Source: Streptomyces echinoruber
GTDB taxonomy: Bacteria > Actinomycetota > Actinomycetes > Streptomycetales > Streptomycetaceae
Assembly (NCBI RefSeq): GCF_014651135.1
Contig: NZ_BMWH01000009.1
Span: forward strand, 62,001 to 126,000
Direction of reading: 5' to 3'
Length of the DNA stretch: 64,000 nt
The notes under the pieces are model-generated. The model did no database searches, had not been told where the DNA came from, and saw nothing but the letters and a program-made list of their open reading frames with translations. This document shows, piece after piece, positions 53,068-62,304 of the stretch (position 1 is the stretch's first letter; each line of letters begins with the position of its first letter). Both the position numbers and the translations under genes were made by a program.

Positions 53068-56000
53068 TCAGGCCAGCAGCTCCACCTCCGCCAGCGTCGC
53101 CGCGCCGCCGTCCAGCACCAGCCGGTAGTGCCGGTAGGCGCCGGGCGCGGCGATGGTGAAGGCCCGCGTCTGCCGGTCCCACCGGAAGGACTCCCCGGAG
53201 CGCGTATCCAGCGTCTTCCACTCGGTGCCGTCCGCCGAGCCCTGCAGGGTCCAGGCGGCCGGCGCCTTCGTGTGGTCCGCGGACGAGGTCAGCGTGTACT
53301 GCACGGCCTTCGGCGCGTCGCTCACCGGCAGGTCCACGCTGGTGACGGTCGCGTCCGTCGCCGAGGTGTCGTCGAACAGGGCGCCGTCGCCCTTCAGCAC
53401 GTCCCTGCGGGGCGCGGGGACGTCGTCGCCCCGGGTGATCGAGACGGGGCCCGCGTCGGCGCCCGTGCCCCAGGACGACGGGGCGGGGCCCATGTCGAAG
53501 TCCAGCACTCCGCCCCTGGCGAGCAGGGAGTGGGGCAGCGAGGTGGAGTTCCACGGCTTCCCGTTGACCCGCACGCCCTGCACGTAGATGTTCTTCGCGC
53601 TGTTCCTCGGCGCGCGGATCACCAGGTCGCGGCCGTTGTCCAGGTGCACGGTGGCCCGGGTGAACAGCGGGGAGCCGATGGCGTACTCGCCGCTGCCCAT
53701 CACCAGCGGGTAGAAGCCGAGCGCGGAGAACAGGTACCAGGCCGACTGCTCGCCGTTGTCCTCGTCGCCGTGGTAGCCCTGTCCGATCTCGCTGCCGGTG
53801 TACAGCCGGGAGAGCACCTCGCGGACGTACTTCTGCGTCTTCCAGGGCTGCCCGGCCGCGTCGTACATGTAGATGACGTGGTGGGCGACCTGGTTGGAGT
53901 GCCCGTACATGCCCATCCGCACGTCCCGCGCCTCGGTCATCTCGTGGATGACGCCGCCGTAGGAGCCGACGAACTCGGGCGAGGCGGTTTCCGGGGTGGC
54001 GAAGTAGGCGTCCAGCTTGTCGGCGAGCTTGGCGCGGCCGCCGTAGAGGTTGGCCAGGCCGCGGCTGTCCTGGGGGACGCTGAAGGCGTAGCCCCAGCCG
54101 TTGGTCTCGGTGTAGTCGTAGCCCCACACGCGCGGGTCGTACCGGTCGGGGTCCACCCGCCAGTCGCCCCGGGCGTCGCGGCCCTGGAAGAAGCCGGCCC
54201 TGGCGTCGAAGAGGTGGACGTAGTCGCGGGCGCGGTTGAGGAAGTAGTCGGCCTCCTCCCGGTAGTGCTGCTCGCCGGTCTTGCGGTACAGGGCCTCGCC
54301 CATCTTCGCGATGCCGTAGTCGTTGACGTAGCCCTCCATCGCCCAGGACAGGCCCTCGTGCGTGTCGGTGCTGGTGTAGCCGAGGAAGGGCGAGGTGGCC
54401 ATGCCCTTGCGGCCGACGCCGGAGGCGGGGGGCACGACGGTGGCGTTCTTCAGGGCCGCGTCGTAGGCCGCCTTCGCGTCGAAGTCGACGCCCTTGACGT
54501 AGGCGTCGGCGAAGGCGACGTCGGAGGAGGTGCCGGTCATCAGGTCGGCGTAGCCGGGGGAGGACCAGCGGGAGGTCCAGCCGCCGTCCTTGTACTGCTG
54601 CACGAACCCGTCGACCAGATCACCCGCCTGGCGGGGTGTCAGGAAGGAGTACGCCGGCCAGGTCGTCCGGTAGGTGTCCCAGAAGCCGTTGTTGACGTAC
54701 ACCCTGCCGTCGACGATCTTCGCGCCGGTGTGGGTGGGGGTGTCCGGGCCGGGCATGGGGGAGAACGGCGAGGCGTACTGGTCCTTGCCGTCGACCCTCT
54801 CGTAGCCGGAGTTGGGGTACAGGTACAGCCGGTAGAGGGACGAGTAGAGGGTGGTGAGCTGGTCCTCGCCGGCGCCCTGCACCTCCACCCGGCCCAGCAG
54901 CCGGTCCCACTGGCGCCGGGCGTCGGCCCGTACAGCCGCGAAGGAGGTGCCGTCCGGGATCTCCTGGCGCAGGTTGTCCTTGGCCTGGTCGATGCTGATG
55001 AGGGAGGTGGCCAGGCGCAGGGTGACCGTGCGGTCGGCGCCCGCGGCGAACCGCAGCCAGCCCTTGACGCCGTCGACGGCGCCGTCCGTGACCGGCTTGT
55101 CGAACTCGCCGTAGACGAACAGCCGCGTCGCGCCCGTCGACAGGCCCGACTTGACGTCGGAGTAGCCGGTGACGGTGCCGTGCTCGGTGTCCAGGGTCAG
55201 GCCCGCCTGCTCGGTGACGTTGTCGAACAGTACGCTCGCGTCGTCGCCGGGGTAGGTGAAGCGCAGCAGCGCCGCGTGGTCCGTCGGCGTCATCTCCGCC
55301 TTCAGACCGTTCTCGAACCGCACCCCGTAGTAGTACGGCCGCGCTGTCTCGTTCTCGTGCCGGAAGGCCAGCGCGCGGGCCGTGCGGCCGGTGTCCGGGG
55401 TGCCGGAGGCCGCCGAGGGCATCACCTGGAAGGTCTGCCGGTCGCCCATCCAGGGGCTCGGCTCGTGGCTGGCGCTGAACGCCTGGATCTCCGGCAGGTT
55501 GTCCTCGTCGTTGGCCCGCGCATACTCGTACAGCCAGCTCAGCGAGGAGGCGTTGGTCACCGGCGTCCAGAAGTTGAAGCCGTGCGGCACGGCCGCGGCC
55601 GGGAAGGTGTTGCCGCGCGAGAAGCTGCCGGAGGAGTTGGTGCCGCGCGTGGTCACCGCGTAGTCCGACAGGTGGGCGAGCGGGCGGGCCGGGGGCGCCG
55701 GACGGATCGTCACGTCGTCGATCCAGCCGCGGAACCTCGCCGGGCCCTTGGGGGAGTCGTAGGCGACGAGTATCCGGTCGACCGTCCGGCCGGCCGCGAC
55801 CGACCCGATCCGGGAGACCACGTTGTTCCACTGGTTGACGTACAGCCCCTTGGCCGCGCCCTGCCCCCGCGGCGACAGCGCGAAGCCGTGCTGGTCCACC
55901 GCGCCCAGGTCGCTCAGGTAGGAGCCGTCGGTGAAGGCCAGGTCGACGGCGACGTTCGTGGCGTCGTAGTCCAGGTCGCCGTCGGCCAGTTGCGGGAAGA

Positions 56001-56919
56001 TCCGGTACGACAGCCGGGTGTCGCGCCCGACCGCCACGTTCACGTCGAACACCTTGTTGTACGAGTACGCCCGCCCGTCGGACGTGTGCCGCCCGGCGTA
56101 GCGCAGTGCCCGGCGGCCGGTGAAGCCCGCGCCCGCCTTCGCCGTCGGGGAGCCGGCCGGGCCCCGGTCGACCAGGGACAGCATGTCCTGCGGGACGGGG
56201 CCGCCGCCGGTGCCGGTGGAGAACTGCACGTCGGCGATCTGCAGCAGGTCGCCGCCGTGATTCTTCGTCACCTCCAGCCGGAAGTGCCGGTACTCGGCCG
56301 GCTCGGCGAGGTCGTAGGACTTGGTCTGGAACCGCTCGGAGAAGCTCTCCCCCGAGCGCTGGTCCAGCGTCTTCCACTCCTTGCCGTCCGCCGAGCCCCG
56401 CAGCGTCCAGTCGCCCGGGTCGCGTTCGTCGTGGTCGTTGGCGGAGGTGAGGGCGTACGTCACCGCCCTGACCGGCTTGTCCAGGTCGAACTCGACCCAG
56501 CCGGTGGGCTCGAACGTCAGCCATTTGGTGCCCGGTTCGCCGTCGACGAGGTTCTCCTTCACCTCGCCCGCGCCGGTGTTCTCCCCGCTTGCCCGGACGT
56601 CCGTCACGTGGTCGGTCACGTTGCCCGGAATGCCGCTGGTGTAGCCGCCGTCGACGCCCGAGGCGCGCTTTCCGCCGTCCGGGGCGGTGTCGACGGTGTT
56701 GAGCCAGTCGGGTTGCGGGTCGTCGGCCTCGAACGAGGAGGCGAACTCCCGTTCGGTGTGCGGGTGCTGCGCCGGCAGCGCCACCGCCGCGCCCTGCCCG
56801 CCCGCCGCCATGACGAAGGCGGCCGCGAGAACGACCGCCGGTCTCCCTCCCCTGAATCCCCTGAATCCCCCGAATCCCCTGAATCTTCTGAATCCGCGCC
56901 GTGCTGTTCTGCCGTGCAT
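53068..56919 (-). CDS. Secreted GH92 alpha-mannosidase with F5/8C domains
   Basis: A 1283-aa GH92 glycosidase. The N-terminal export signal is preceded by a basic Phe/Arg/Gly repeat (RRFRGFGGFRGFRGG). F5/8 type C (discoidin) carbohydrate-binding domains flank the catalytic part: about residues 105-235 and 1155-1283, with almost the same text in both (WTLRGSADGKEWKTLDQRSG and WTLQGSADGTEWKTLDTRSG). GH92 motifs between them: GTNSSGSFSRGNTFPAAAVP, WMGDRQTFQVMPSA, and GDEDNGEQSAWYLFSALGFY (about 1055). AGGAGG precedes ATG 56919. The operator-like palindrome GACAACGTTGTC lies 24 bp upstream. It would act outside the cell on mannose-containing glycans. Confidence 0.92.
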   Translation of the reverse strand: MHGRTARRGFRRFRGFGGFRGFRGGRPAVVLAAAFVMAAGGQGAAVALPAQHPHTEREFASSFEADDPQPDWLNTVDTAPDGGKRASGVDGGYTSGIPGNVTDHVTDVRASGENTGAGEVKENLVDGEPGTKWLTFEPTGWVEFDLDKPVRAVTYALTSANDHDERDPGDWTLRGSADGKEWKTLDQRSGESFSERFQTKSYDLAEPAEYRHFRLEVTKNHGGDLLQIADVQFSTGTGGGPVPQDMLSLVDRGPAGSPTAKAGAGFTGRRALRYAGRHTSDGRAYSYNKVFDVNVAVGRDTRLSYRIFPQLADGDLDYDATNVAVDLAFTDGSYLSDLGAVDQHGFALSPRGQGAAKGLYVNQWNNVVSRIGSVAAGRTVDRILVAYDSPKGPARFRGWIDDVTIRPAPPARPLAHLSDYAVTTRGTNSSGSFSRGNTFPAAAVPHGFNFWTPVTNASSLSWLYEYARANDEDNLPEIQAFSASHEPSPWMGDRQTFQVMPSAASGTPDTGRTARALAFRHENETARPYYYGVRFENGLKAEMTPTDHAALLRFTYPGDDASVLFDNVTEQAGLTLDTEHGTVTGYSDVKSGLSTGATRLFVYGEFDKPVTDGAVDGVKGWLRFAAGADRTVTLRLATSLISIDQAKDNLRQEIPDGTSFAAVRADARRQWDRLLGRVEVQGAGEDQLTTLYSSLYRLYLYPNSGYERVDGKDQYASPFSPMPGPDTPTHTGAKIVDGRVYVNNGFWDTYRTTWPAYSFLTPRQAGDLVDGFVQQYKDGGWTSRWSSPGYADLMTGTSSDVAFADAYVKGVDFDAKAAYDAALKNATVVPPASGVGRKGMATSPFLGYTSTDTHEGLSWAMEGYVNDYGIAKMGEALYRKTGEQHYREEADYFLNRARDYVHLFDARAGFFQGRDARGDWRVDPDRYDPRVWGYDYTETNGWGYAFSVPQDSRGLANLYGGRAKLADKLDAYFATPETASPEFVGSYGGVIHEMTEARDVRMGMYGHSNQVAHHVIYMYDAAGQPWKTQKYVREVLSRLYTGSEIGQGYHGDEDNGEQSAWYLFSALGFYPLVMGSGEYAIGSPLFTRATVHLDNGRDLVIRAPRNSAKNIYVQGVRVNGKPWNSTSLPHSLLARGGVLDFDMGPAPSSWGTGADAGPVSITRGDDVPAPRRDVLKGDGALFDDTSATDATVTSVDLPVSDAPKAVQYTLTSSADHTKAPAAWTLQGSADGTEWKTLDTRSGESFRWDRQTRAFTIAAPGAYRHYRLVLDGGAATLAEVELLA

Positions 56920-56942
56920 GCAAGCACCCTCCTGCGTGACCG

Positions 56943-57003
56943 GACAACGTTGTCAGCTACCGCACGCAGGAACCAGTAGGAGTGAAGTGGTCAGTGATGT
57001 CAA
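56943..57003 (-). promoter_or_regulatory. Promoter and operator of GH92 gene 2
   Basis: Minus strand: TTGACA (56998-57003), 19-nt spacer, TACTGG (56973-56978), then the perfect palindrome GACAACGTTGTC (56943-56954) just downstream of the predicted start, suiting a roadblock repressor. The palindrome is shared with the first GH92 gene. Confidence 0.6.
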
Positions 57004-57126
57004 GGGTGTTGAGCGTGGCATTCGGGCGCAATGCCCGGGACATTTTCAGCGTGGAGCCCGTGGTCGGCCCCTCTGCCCGCGAGGTCTCAACTCGGAAAAG
57101 ACCCATGGCCAACCCTGTATTCGATC

Positions 57127-57159
57127 TTGATCCATCGGCGGAAACTGGACTATACCTGT
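57127..57159 (+). promoter_or_regulatory. ngcE promoter with DasR-type site
   Basis: TTGATC (57127-57132), 18-nt spacer, TATACC (57151-57156). Overlapping the -10 is ACTGGACTATACCTGT (57144-57159), matching the DasR responsive-element consensus ACTGGTCTAGACCAGT at 13 of 16 positions. DasR is the GntR regulator of GlcNAc and chitin metabolism, which suits the genes downstream. Confidence 0.65.
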
Positions 57160-57309
57160 CGGCGTCCACAGCGCCCGTACAAGCGGTCGGGAGCACGTCG
57201 GGGGAGTCGGAACGGGTGGTTCGACGTGCGTGGCACGCCGTGATCCGCCGTACTTTCCCCGTCGTCCCGGAAGATCGATCACTGCACAGCACGTCCTGCA
57301 CCACCCGCA

Positions 57310-57384
57310 CTTCCCGCACGACCACTTCCCGCACCACTTCCCGCACGACTTCCCGCACGACTTCCCGCACGACTTCCCGCACGA
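57310..57384. repeat. 12-bp tandem repeats in ngcE leader
   Basis: CTTCCCGCACGA units: one at 57310, a variant at 57325, then four perfect tandem copies (57337-57384). They lie in the transcribed leader between the promoter and ngcE. The 540-bp gap 56920-57459 otherwise holds only the two promoter regions. Confidence 0.85.
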
Positions 57385-57459
57385 CGCAGCATGACCCACC
57401 GCGGTGCCGGCAAGGATCCGGTTCACCGCCTGAGTCCTGGAGAAGGCGAGGACTTGAGC

Positions 57460-58920
57460 ATGGGATCCACTTCCGCCGAGAACGAGGGTGCCGCGGGCGT
57501 CGGCCGCCGCGCTCTGATCAAGCGGTCCGCCGCCCTGGGACTGGTCTCCCTCCCCGCGATCGGTGCCCTCACCGCCGTGTCCGGATGCGCCAGCAGCGGC
57601 GGCGGCGACCAGGCCAAGGCCAAGGCCGGCAAGAAGACGCAGAAGAACCCGCTCGGCGTCAACACGTCCGCGCCCCTGGAGTTCGTCCTCTTCGACGGCG
57701 GATTCGGCAAGGAGTACGCCGAGGACGCCGTGAAGATCTACCGGAAGAACTTCCCCGGGGCGAAGGTCAAATTCTCCGCCACCCAGAAGATCCAGTCCAC
57801 CCTGCAGCCCCGTTTCAACCAGGGAAACCCGCCGGACCTCATCGACAACTCCGGCGCCGAACAGATGGACATGGGCGTGCTGGTGGGAAAGAACCAGCTC
57901 ACCGACCTCACCGCCCTGCTGGACGCGCCCTCCTACGACGACCCGAAGAAGAAGGTCCGCGACACCCTGCGCCCCGGAATCGTCGAGATGGGCCAGTTCG
58001 ACGGGAAACAGGTGTGGATCCTGTACTACGCCTACACCGTCTACGGCGTGTGGTATTCGCAAAAGGCCCTGGACGCGCTCGACGAGAAGTACCCCGAGAC
58101 CTGGGACGAGATGCTCAGGGTCTGTCAGAAGGCGAAGAAGAAGGGCATGGCGGGCTGGACGTACGCGGGCAAGTACCCGTACTACATCCCCTTCTCGCTC
58201 TATCCGATGATCGCCAAGGTGGGCGGCCGGGAGGTGCTGGACGCCATCGACAACCTGGAGCCGAACGCCTGGAAGCACCCGGCCGTCAAGACCTGCTTCG
58301 AGGCGTACTACGAGCTGTACCGGAAGGGCTACGTCCTCAGGGGCACCCCGGGCCTGGACCACATCCAGTCGCAGACCGCCTGGGCCCAGGGCAAGGCCCT
58401 GTTCATCCCCAACGGCTCCTGGGTGGAGAACGAGTCCGCCAGCGTCATCCCCAAGGACTTCCAGCTCACCGTCTCCGCGCCCACCGGCATCGACGCGAGC
58501 GACAAGATGCCCTTCGGCACCATCTGGGCCTCCGGCGGCGAGCCCTTCATCGTGCCGGCCCGGGCGAAGAACCCCGAGGGCGGCATGGAACAGCTGCGCA
58601 TCATGCTCAGCGAAGCCTCCTCGAAGAACTTCACCACCAAAGTCAAGTCGCTGACGGCCTACAACGGCGGCACCACCGGCATCACCCTCACCCCCGGCCT
58701 GAAGTCCGGGGTGGCGGCGCTGGAGAAGGCCGGCGACAACGTGGTCAACCCGCGCATCCAGGACTGGTACGTGCAGCTGGAGAAGGAGAAGATCGGCGTG
58801 GCGGGCCTCGGCGAGATGATGGCCGGCCGCCTCACCCCGGCGGAGGCCGTCAAGAAGATCCAGGCCTACGCCGACGAGACCGCCAAGGACTCGTCCGTCA
58901 AGCACTACAAGCACCAGTGA
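57460..58920 (+). CDS. ngcE: GlcNAc/diacetylchitobiose ABC transporter binding protein NgcE
   Basis: A 486-aa solute-binding lipoprotein. The N-terminus has twin arginines (GRRALIKRSAALGLVSL) and a lipobox ending in VSGC (about residue 45). The sequence MGSTSAENEGAAGVGRRALI and the core LDHIQSQTAWAQGKALFIPN are, from memory, near-identical to Streptomyces NgcE proteins, which bind N-acetylglucosamine and N,N'-diacetylchitobiose. ATG 57460 is chosen, 12 nt after GGCGAGG. It starts an operon with the permeases ngcF and ngcG; the ATPase is usually the shared MsiK encoded elsewhere. The promoter carries a DasR-type site. Confidence 0.9.
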   Translation: MGSTSAENEGAAGVGRRALIKRSAALGLVSLPAIGALTAVSGCASSGGGDQAKAKAGKKTQKNPLGVNTSAPLEFVLFDGGFGKEYAEDAVKIYRKNFPGAKVKFSATQKIQSTLQPRFNQGNPPDLIDNSGAEQMDMGVLVGKNQLTDLTALLDAPSYDDPKKKVRDTLRPGIVEMGQFDGKQVWILYYAYTVYGVWYSQKALDALDEKYPETWDEMLRVCQKAKKKGMAGWTYAGKYPYYIPFSLYPMIAKVGGREVLDAIDNLEPNAWKHPAVKTCFEAYYELYRKGYVLRGTPGLDHIQSQTAWAQGKALFIPNGSWVENESASVIPKDFQLTVSAPTGIDASDKMPFGTIWASGGEPFIVPARAKNPEGGMEQLRIMLSEASSKNFTTKVKSLTAYNGGTTGITLTPGLKSGVAALEKAGDNVVNPRIQDWYVQLEKEKIGVAGLGEMMAGRLTPAEAVKKIQAYADETAKDSSVKHYKHQ

Positions 58921-58936
58921 CCCCACCGGAGTGACG

Positions 58937-59863
58937 ATGCGGCACGGCAAGTACCGGTTCGTCGTGGGGTTCCTGACGCTGCCCCTGGGACTGTACGCGC
59001 TCTTCGTGGTGTGGCCGTTCCTCCAGTCCATCTACTACTCGTTCACGGACTGGACGGGCCTGAGTCCCGAGTTCAAAATGGTCGGCCTGGACAACTACCG
59101 CAGGATGCTCGACGACGGCATCTTCTGGAAGTCCCTGCGGCACAGCCTGCTGTTCGCGGTCGTGCTGCCGCTGGTGACGATCAGCCTGGCGCTGTTCCTC
59201 GCCTTCATGATCAACGCGGGCGGGCGCCGCAGGAGGGGCGGCCCGGCCGTCTCCGGCGTCCGGGGCTCCTCCTTCTACAAGATCGTCTACTTCTTCCCGC
59301 AGGTGCTGTCGATCGCCATCGTCTCCCTGCTGTTCGCCTTCGCGTACAACCCGGACAGCGGCGCCGTCAACTCGATCCTGCGCGCGGTCGGGCTCGGCGG
59401 CGTCCAGCCGCTCTGGCTGGGCGACCCGGACCTCGCCCTGTGGGCCGTGATGGCGGTGCTCGTCTGGTCCACGGTCGGCTTCTTCGTCGTCCTCTTCTCG
59501 GCCGGCATGGCCTCCATCCCGGCCGACCTGTACGAGGCGGCGCTGCTGGACGGGGCGGGCCGGGCCACCACGTTCTTCCGCATCACCCTGCCGCTGCTGT
59601 GGGACACCGTGCAGTCCGGCTGGGTGTACATGGGCATCCTCGCGCTGGGCGCCGAATCGTTCGCGGTCGTGCAGATCATGACGACCGGGCCCGGCGGCCC
59701 CGACTACTCGACCACTGTCCTGGTCCTGTACGTGTACCAGAAGGCGTTCCGCGACGGACAGGCCGCCTACGCCACCACCATCGGCGTCGCCCTGCTCGTC
59801 GTCACGCTGGCCTTCGCCGCCGCCGTGATGCGGCTGGGACGGCGCGAGCGGCTGGAGTACTGA
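58937..59863 (+). CDS. ngcF: ABC transporter permease NgcF
   Basis: A 308-aa inner-membrane permease with about six hydrophobic helices (first at residues 8-30) and the binding-protein-dependent transport signature around EAALLDGAGRATTFFRITLP (the EAA loop that contacts the ATPase). Sugar permease of the MalF group. ATG 58937 is chosen, 6 nt after GGAG; GTG 58931 is a possible alternative. 16 nt after ngcE and 4 nt before ngcG. Confidence 0.92.
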   Translation: MRHGKYRFVVGFLTLPLGLYALFVVWPFLQSIYYSFTDWTGLSPEFKMVGLDNYRRMLDDGIFWKSLRHSLLFAVVLPLVTISLALFLAFMINAGGRRRRGGPAVSGVRGSSFYKIVYFFPQVLSIAIVSLLFAFAYNPDSGAVNSILRAVGLGGVQPLWLGDPDLALWAVMAVLVWSTVGFFVVLFSAGMASIPADLYEAALLDGAGRATTFFRITLPLLWDTVQSGWVYMGILALGAESFAVVQIMTTGPGGPDYSTTVLVLYVYQKAFRDGQAAYATTIGVALLVVTLAFAAAVMRLGRRERLEY

Positions 59864-59867
59864 TCGG

Positions 59868-60791
59868 ATGAAGACGACCGAGACCCCCGCTCCGGTGCCG
59901 ACCGGGCCGGAGCTTCCCGTCACCAAGGCCGACACCCCCTCCGGGCCGCCCCCGCGGCGGCGCGGCCAGGGCGCGGTCCTCAACGTCTTCTCCCACGGCA
60001 TCCTGGTGATCTGGGCGTTCATGGTCGTCATGCCGCTGCTGTGGGCGGTGATGACCTCCTTCAAGGACGACCGGTCCATCTTCGGCTCGCCCTGGTCGCT
60101 GCCGGACCGCCTGCACTTCGAGAACTGGGGCCGGGCCTGGACCGACGCCAACATGAGCGACTACTTCCTCAACACCGTCCTGGTGGTGGGCGGCTCGCTC
60201 GTGGGCACCCTGGTGCTGGGCTCGATGGCGGCGTACGTGCTGGCCCGGTTCGACTTCCCGGGCAACCGCTTTATCTACTACCTCTTCATCGGCGGCATGA
60301 GCTTCCCGGTCATGCTGGCGCTGGTCCCGCTGTTCTACGTGGTGAACAACATGGGGCTGCTCAACACCATCCACGGCCTGATCCTGGTCTACATCGCCTA
60401 CTCGCTGCCGTTCACCGTGTTCTTCCTCACCGCGTTCTTCCGCACCCTGCCCACCTCGGTGGCGGAGGCGGCCTTCGTGGACGGCGCCTCGCACACCCGC
60501 ACCTTCTTCCAGATCATGCTGCCGATGGCCCGGCCCGGCCTGATCAGCGTGGGCATCTTCAACTTCCTCGGGCAGTGGAACCAGTACATGCTGCCGACCG
60601 TGCTCAACACCGACCCCGACCAGCGCGTCCTCACCCAGGGCCTGGTCCAGCTGGCCGTCAGCCAGGGCTACAAGGGCGACTGGTCCGGTCTCTTCGCGGG
60701 CCTGGTGATGGCGATGCTGCCGGTGCTCGCCGCGTACATCGTCTTCCAGCGGCAGGTGGTGCAGGGGCTGACCGCCGGTGCTCTGAAGTAG
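59868..60791 (+). CDS. ngcG: ABC transporter permease NgcG
   Basis: A 307-aa MalG-type permease, partner of NgcF. About six hydrophobic helices after a Pro-rich N-terminus; EAA loop in AEAAFVDGASHTRTFFQIML (about residue 200). It completes the GlcNAc/chitobiose importer. A strong hairpin follows the stop. Confidence 0.92.
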   Translation: MKTTETPAPVPTGPELPVTKADTPSGPPPRRRGQGAVLNVFSHGILVIWAFMVVMPLLWAVMTSFKDDRSIFGSPWSLPDRLHFENWGRAWTDANMSDYFLNTVLVVGGSLVGTLVLGSMAAYVLARFDFPGNRFIYYLFIGGMSFPVMLALVPLFYVVNNMGLLNTIHGLILVYIAYSLPFTVFFLTAFFRTLPTSVAEAAFVDGASHTRTFFQIMLPMARPGLISVGIFNFLGQWNQYMLPTVLNTDPDQRVLTQGLVQLAVSQGYKGDWSGLFAGLVMAMLPVLAAYIVFQRQVVQGLTAGALK

Positions 60792-60822
60792 CAGGTCGTA
60801 GCTCTGCGCAACGGATCGTGCG

Positions 60823-60851
60823 CACGCCGTCCCCGGCGCGGGGGCGGCGTG
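60823..60851 (+). terminator. ngcG terminator
   Basis: Interrupted stem CACGCCG plus CCCG (60823-60835) with CGGG plus CGGCGTG (60839-60851), 32 nt after the ngcG stop. Confidence 0.7.
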
Positions 60852-60983
60852 TGCGCCCCTATGCACACATCTGGATGTGGTTCAACATCTTGACGGGAGG
60901 CAACCCGAACAGCTCAGCTTAGAGTTCACTAGTTGGACACGAACGGGGCCTCACCGAAGCGGCCCCGCGCGCAGGAGGTCGTC

Positions 60984-62183
60984 GTGGAGACTCCGGGGTC
61001 GCAGTCGTCGCTGCACCGAGCCAACCTGGAGCGCGTCGTACGCGCCGTCCGTCTGGCCGGTTCACTGACGCAGGCGGAGATCGCGCGGACGACGGGCCTG
61101 TCGGCGGCGACGGTCTCCAACATCGTGCGCGAGCTCAAGGACGGCGGAACGGTCCAGGTCACGCCCACCTCGGCGGGCGGCCGCCGGGCCCGCAGCGTAT
61201 CCCTGAGCGGGGACGCCGGCATCGTCATCGGGGTCGACTTCGGCCATACGCACCTGCGGGTCGCGATCGGGAACCTCGCCCACCAGGTGCTGGCCGAGGA
61301 GTCCGAACCGATGGACGTGGACGCCTCCTCCACCGAGGGCCTGGACCGGGCGGAGCAGCTGGTCAACCGGCTGATCGACGCCACCGGCGTGAACCGCTCC
61401 AAGATCGCCGGCGTGGGCCTCGGCCTGCCCGGCCCGATCGACGTGGAGTCCGGCACCCTGGGCTCCACCGCGATCCTGCCGGGCTGGACGGGCACCAAGC
61501 CCGCCGAGGAGCTGCGCGAACGCCTCGGCGTGCCGGTGCACGTCGACAACGACGCCAACCTCGGCGCGCTCGGCGAGCTGGTCTGGGGCAGCGGCCGCGG
61601 GGTGCGCGACCTGGCGTACATCAAGGTCGCCAGCGGCGTCGGCGCCGGACTGGTGATCGACGGGAAGATCTATCGCGGGCCCGGCGGCACAGCCGGAGAA
61701 ATCGGGCATATTACTCTTGACGAGTCGGGTCCCGTCTGCCGCTGCGGCAACCGGGGCTGTCTGGAAACATTCGCGGCCGCGCGGTACGTGCTGCCGCTGC
61801 TGCAGTCCAGCCACGGCACCGATCTGACCATGGAGGGCGTCGTCCGGCTGGCGCGGGAGGGAGATCCCGGGTGCCGCCGCGTGATCGCCGACGTCGGCCG
61901 GCACATCGGCAGCGGCGTCGCCAACCTGTGCAACCTGCTCAACCCCAGCCGCGTGGTGCTCGGCGGCGACCTGGCCGAGGCCGGTGAGCTGGTCCTCGGC
62001 CCCATCCGGGAGTCCGTCGGGCGCTACGCGATCCCCAGTGCCGCCCGCCAACTGTCCATCCTTCCCGGGGCACTCGGCGGTCGTGCCGAGGTGCTCGGCG
62101 CGCTGGCCCTGGCCCTGAGCGAGATGGGTGATTCCACCCTTTTGGACGGCACCCTCTCGGCGACCACCCCTGCCTTCACTTAG
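60984..62183 (+). CDS. rok7B7: ROK-family regulator Rok7B7
   Basis: A 399-aa repressor of the ROK family. Winged helix: residues about 25-75, SLTQAEIARTTGLSAATVSN. The sugar-kinase-like domain has the phosphate site GVDFGHTHLRVAIGNL, the ROK signature with GEIGHITLDESGPVCRCGNR and the zinc cysteines CRCGNRGC. Rok7B7 (SCO6008) is established as controlling the neighbouring xylFGH and affecting carbon catabolite repression. GTG 60984 is preferred: AGGAGG lies 5 nt upstream and the protein then begins VETPGSQSSLHRANLERVVR; an earlier TTG at 60933 adds 17 residues. Located between ngcG and xylF, as in S. coelicolor (from memory). Confidence 0.92.
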   Translation: METPGSQSSLHRANLERVVRAVRLAGSLTQAEIARTTGLSAATVSNIVRELKDGGTVQVTPTSAGGRRARSVSLSGDAGIVIGVDFGHTHLRVAIGNLAHQVLAEESEPMDVDASSTEGLDRAEQLVNRLIDATGVNRSKIAGVGLGLPGPIDVESGTLGSTAILPGWTGTKPAEELRERLGVPVHVDNDANLGALGELVWGSGRGVRDLAYIKVASGVGAGLVIDGKIYRGPGGTAGEIGHITLDESGPVCRCGNRGCLETFAAARYVLPLLQSSHGTDLTMEGVVRLAREGDPGCRRVIADVGRHIGSGVANLCNLLNPSRVVLGGDLAEAGELVLGPIRESVGRYAIPSAARQLSILPGALGGRAEVLGALALALSEMGDSTLLDGTLSATTPAFT

Positions 62184-62189
62184 AGAACG

Positions 62190-62207
62190 GATGGCACCGT
62201 TGCCATC
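62190..62207. promoter_or_regulatory. Inverted repeat in rok7B7-xylF gap
   Basis: GATGGCA-CCGT-TGCCATC, perfect 7-bp arms, 7 nt past the rok7B7 stop and about 100 nt upstream of xylF. Either a short terminator or an operator; TTGACG at 62227 could be the xylF -35. Confidence 0.5.
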
Positions 62208-62304
62208 TCGTTAAGGATTTACTTCTTGACGTCGCACGTGTGGCCGAGTTGACTTCCAGCCACCTCGGCCGCAACGACGCGGCCTCGTCAGGGAGGTTTC
62301 TGAA

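Noticed and set aside
53128..56979. 1283-codon plus-strand frame opposite the second GH92 gene
   Set aside because: Mirror of the GH92 reading frame in GC-rich DNA; GH92 and F5/8C motifs are on the minus strand.
57310..57384. Possible CRISPR array
   Set aside because: The 12-bp units are directly tandem with no spacers and no cas genes are in the window.
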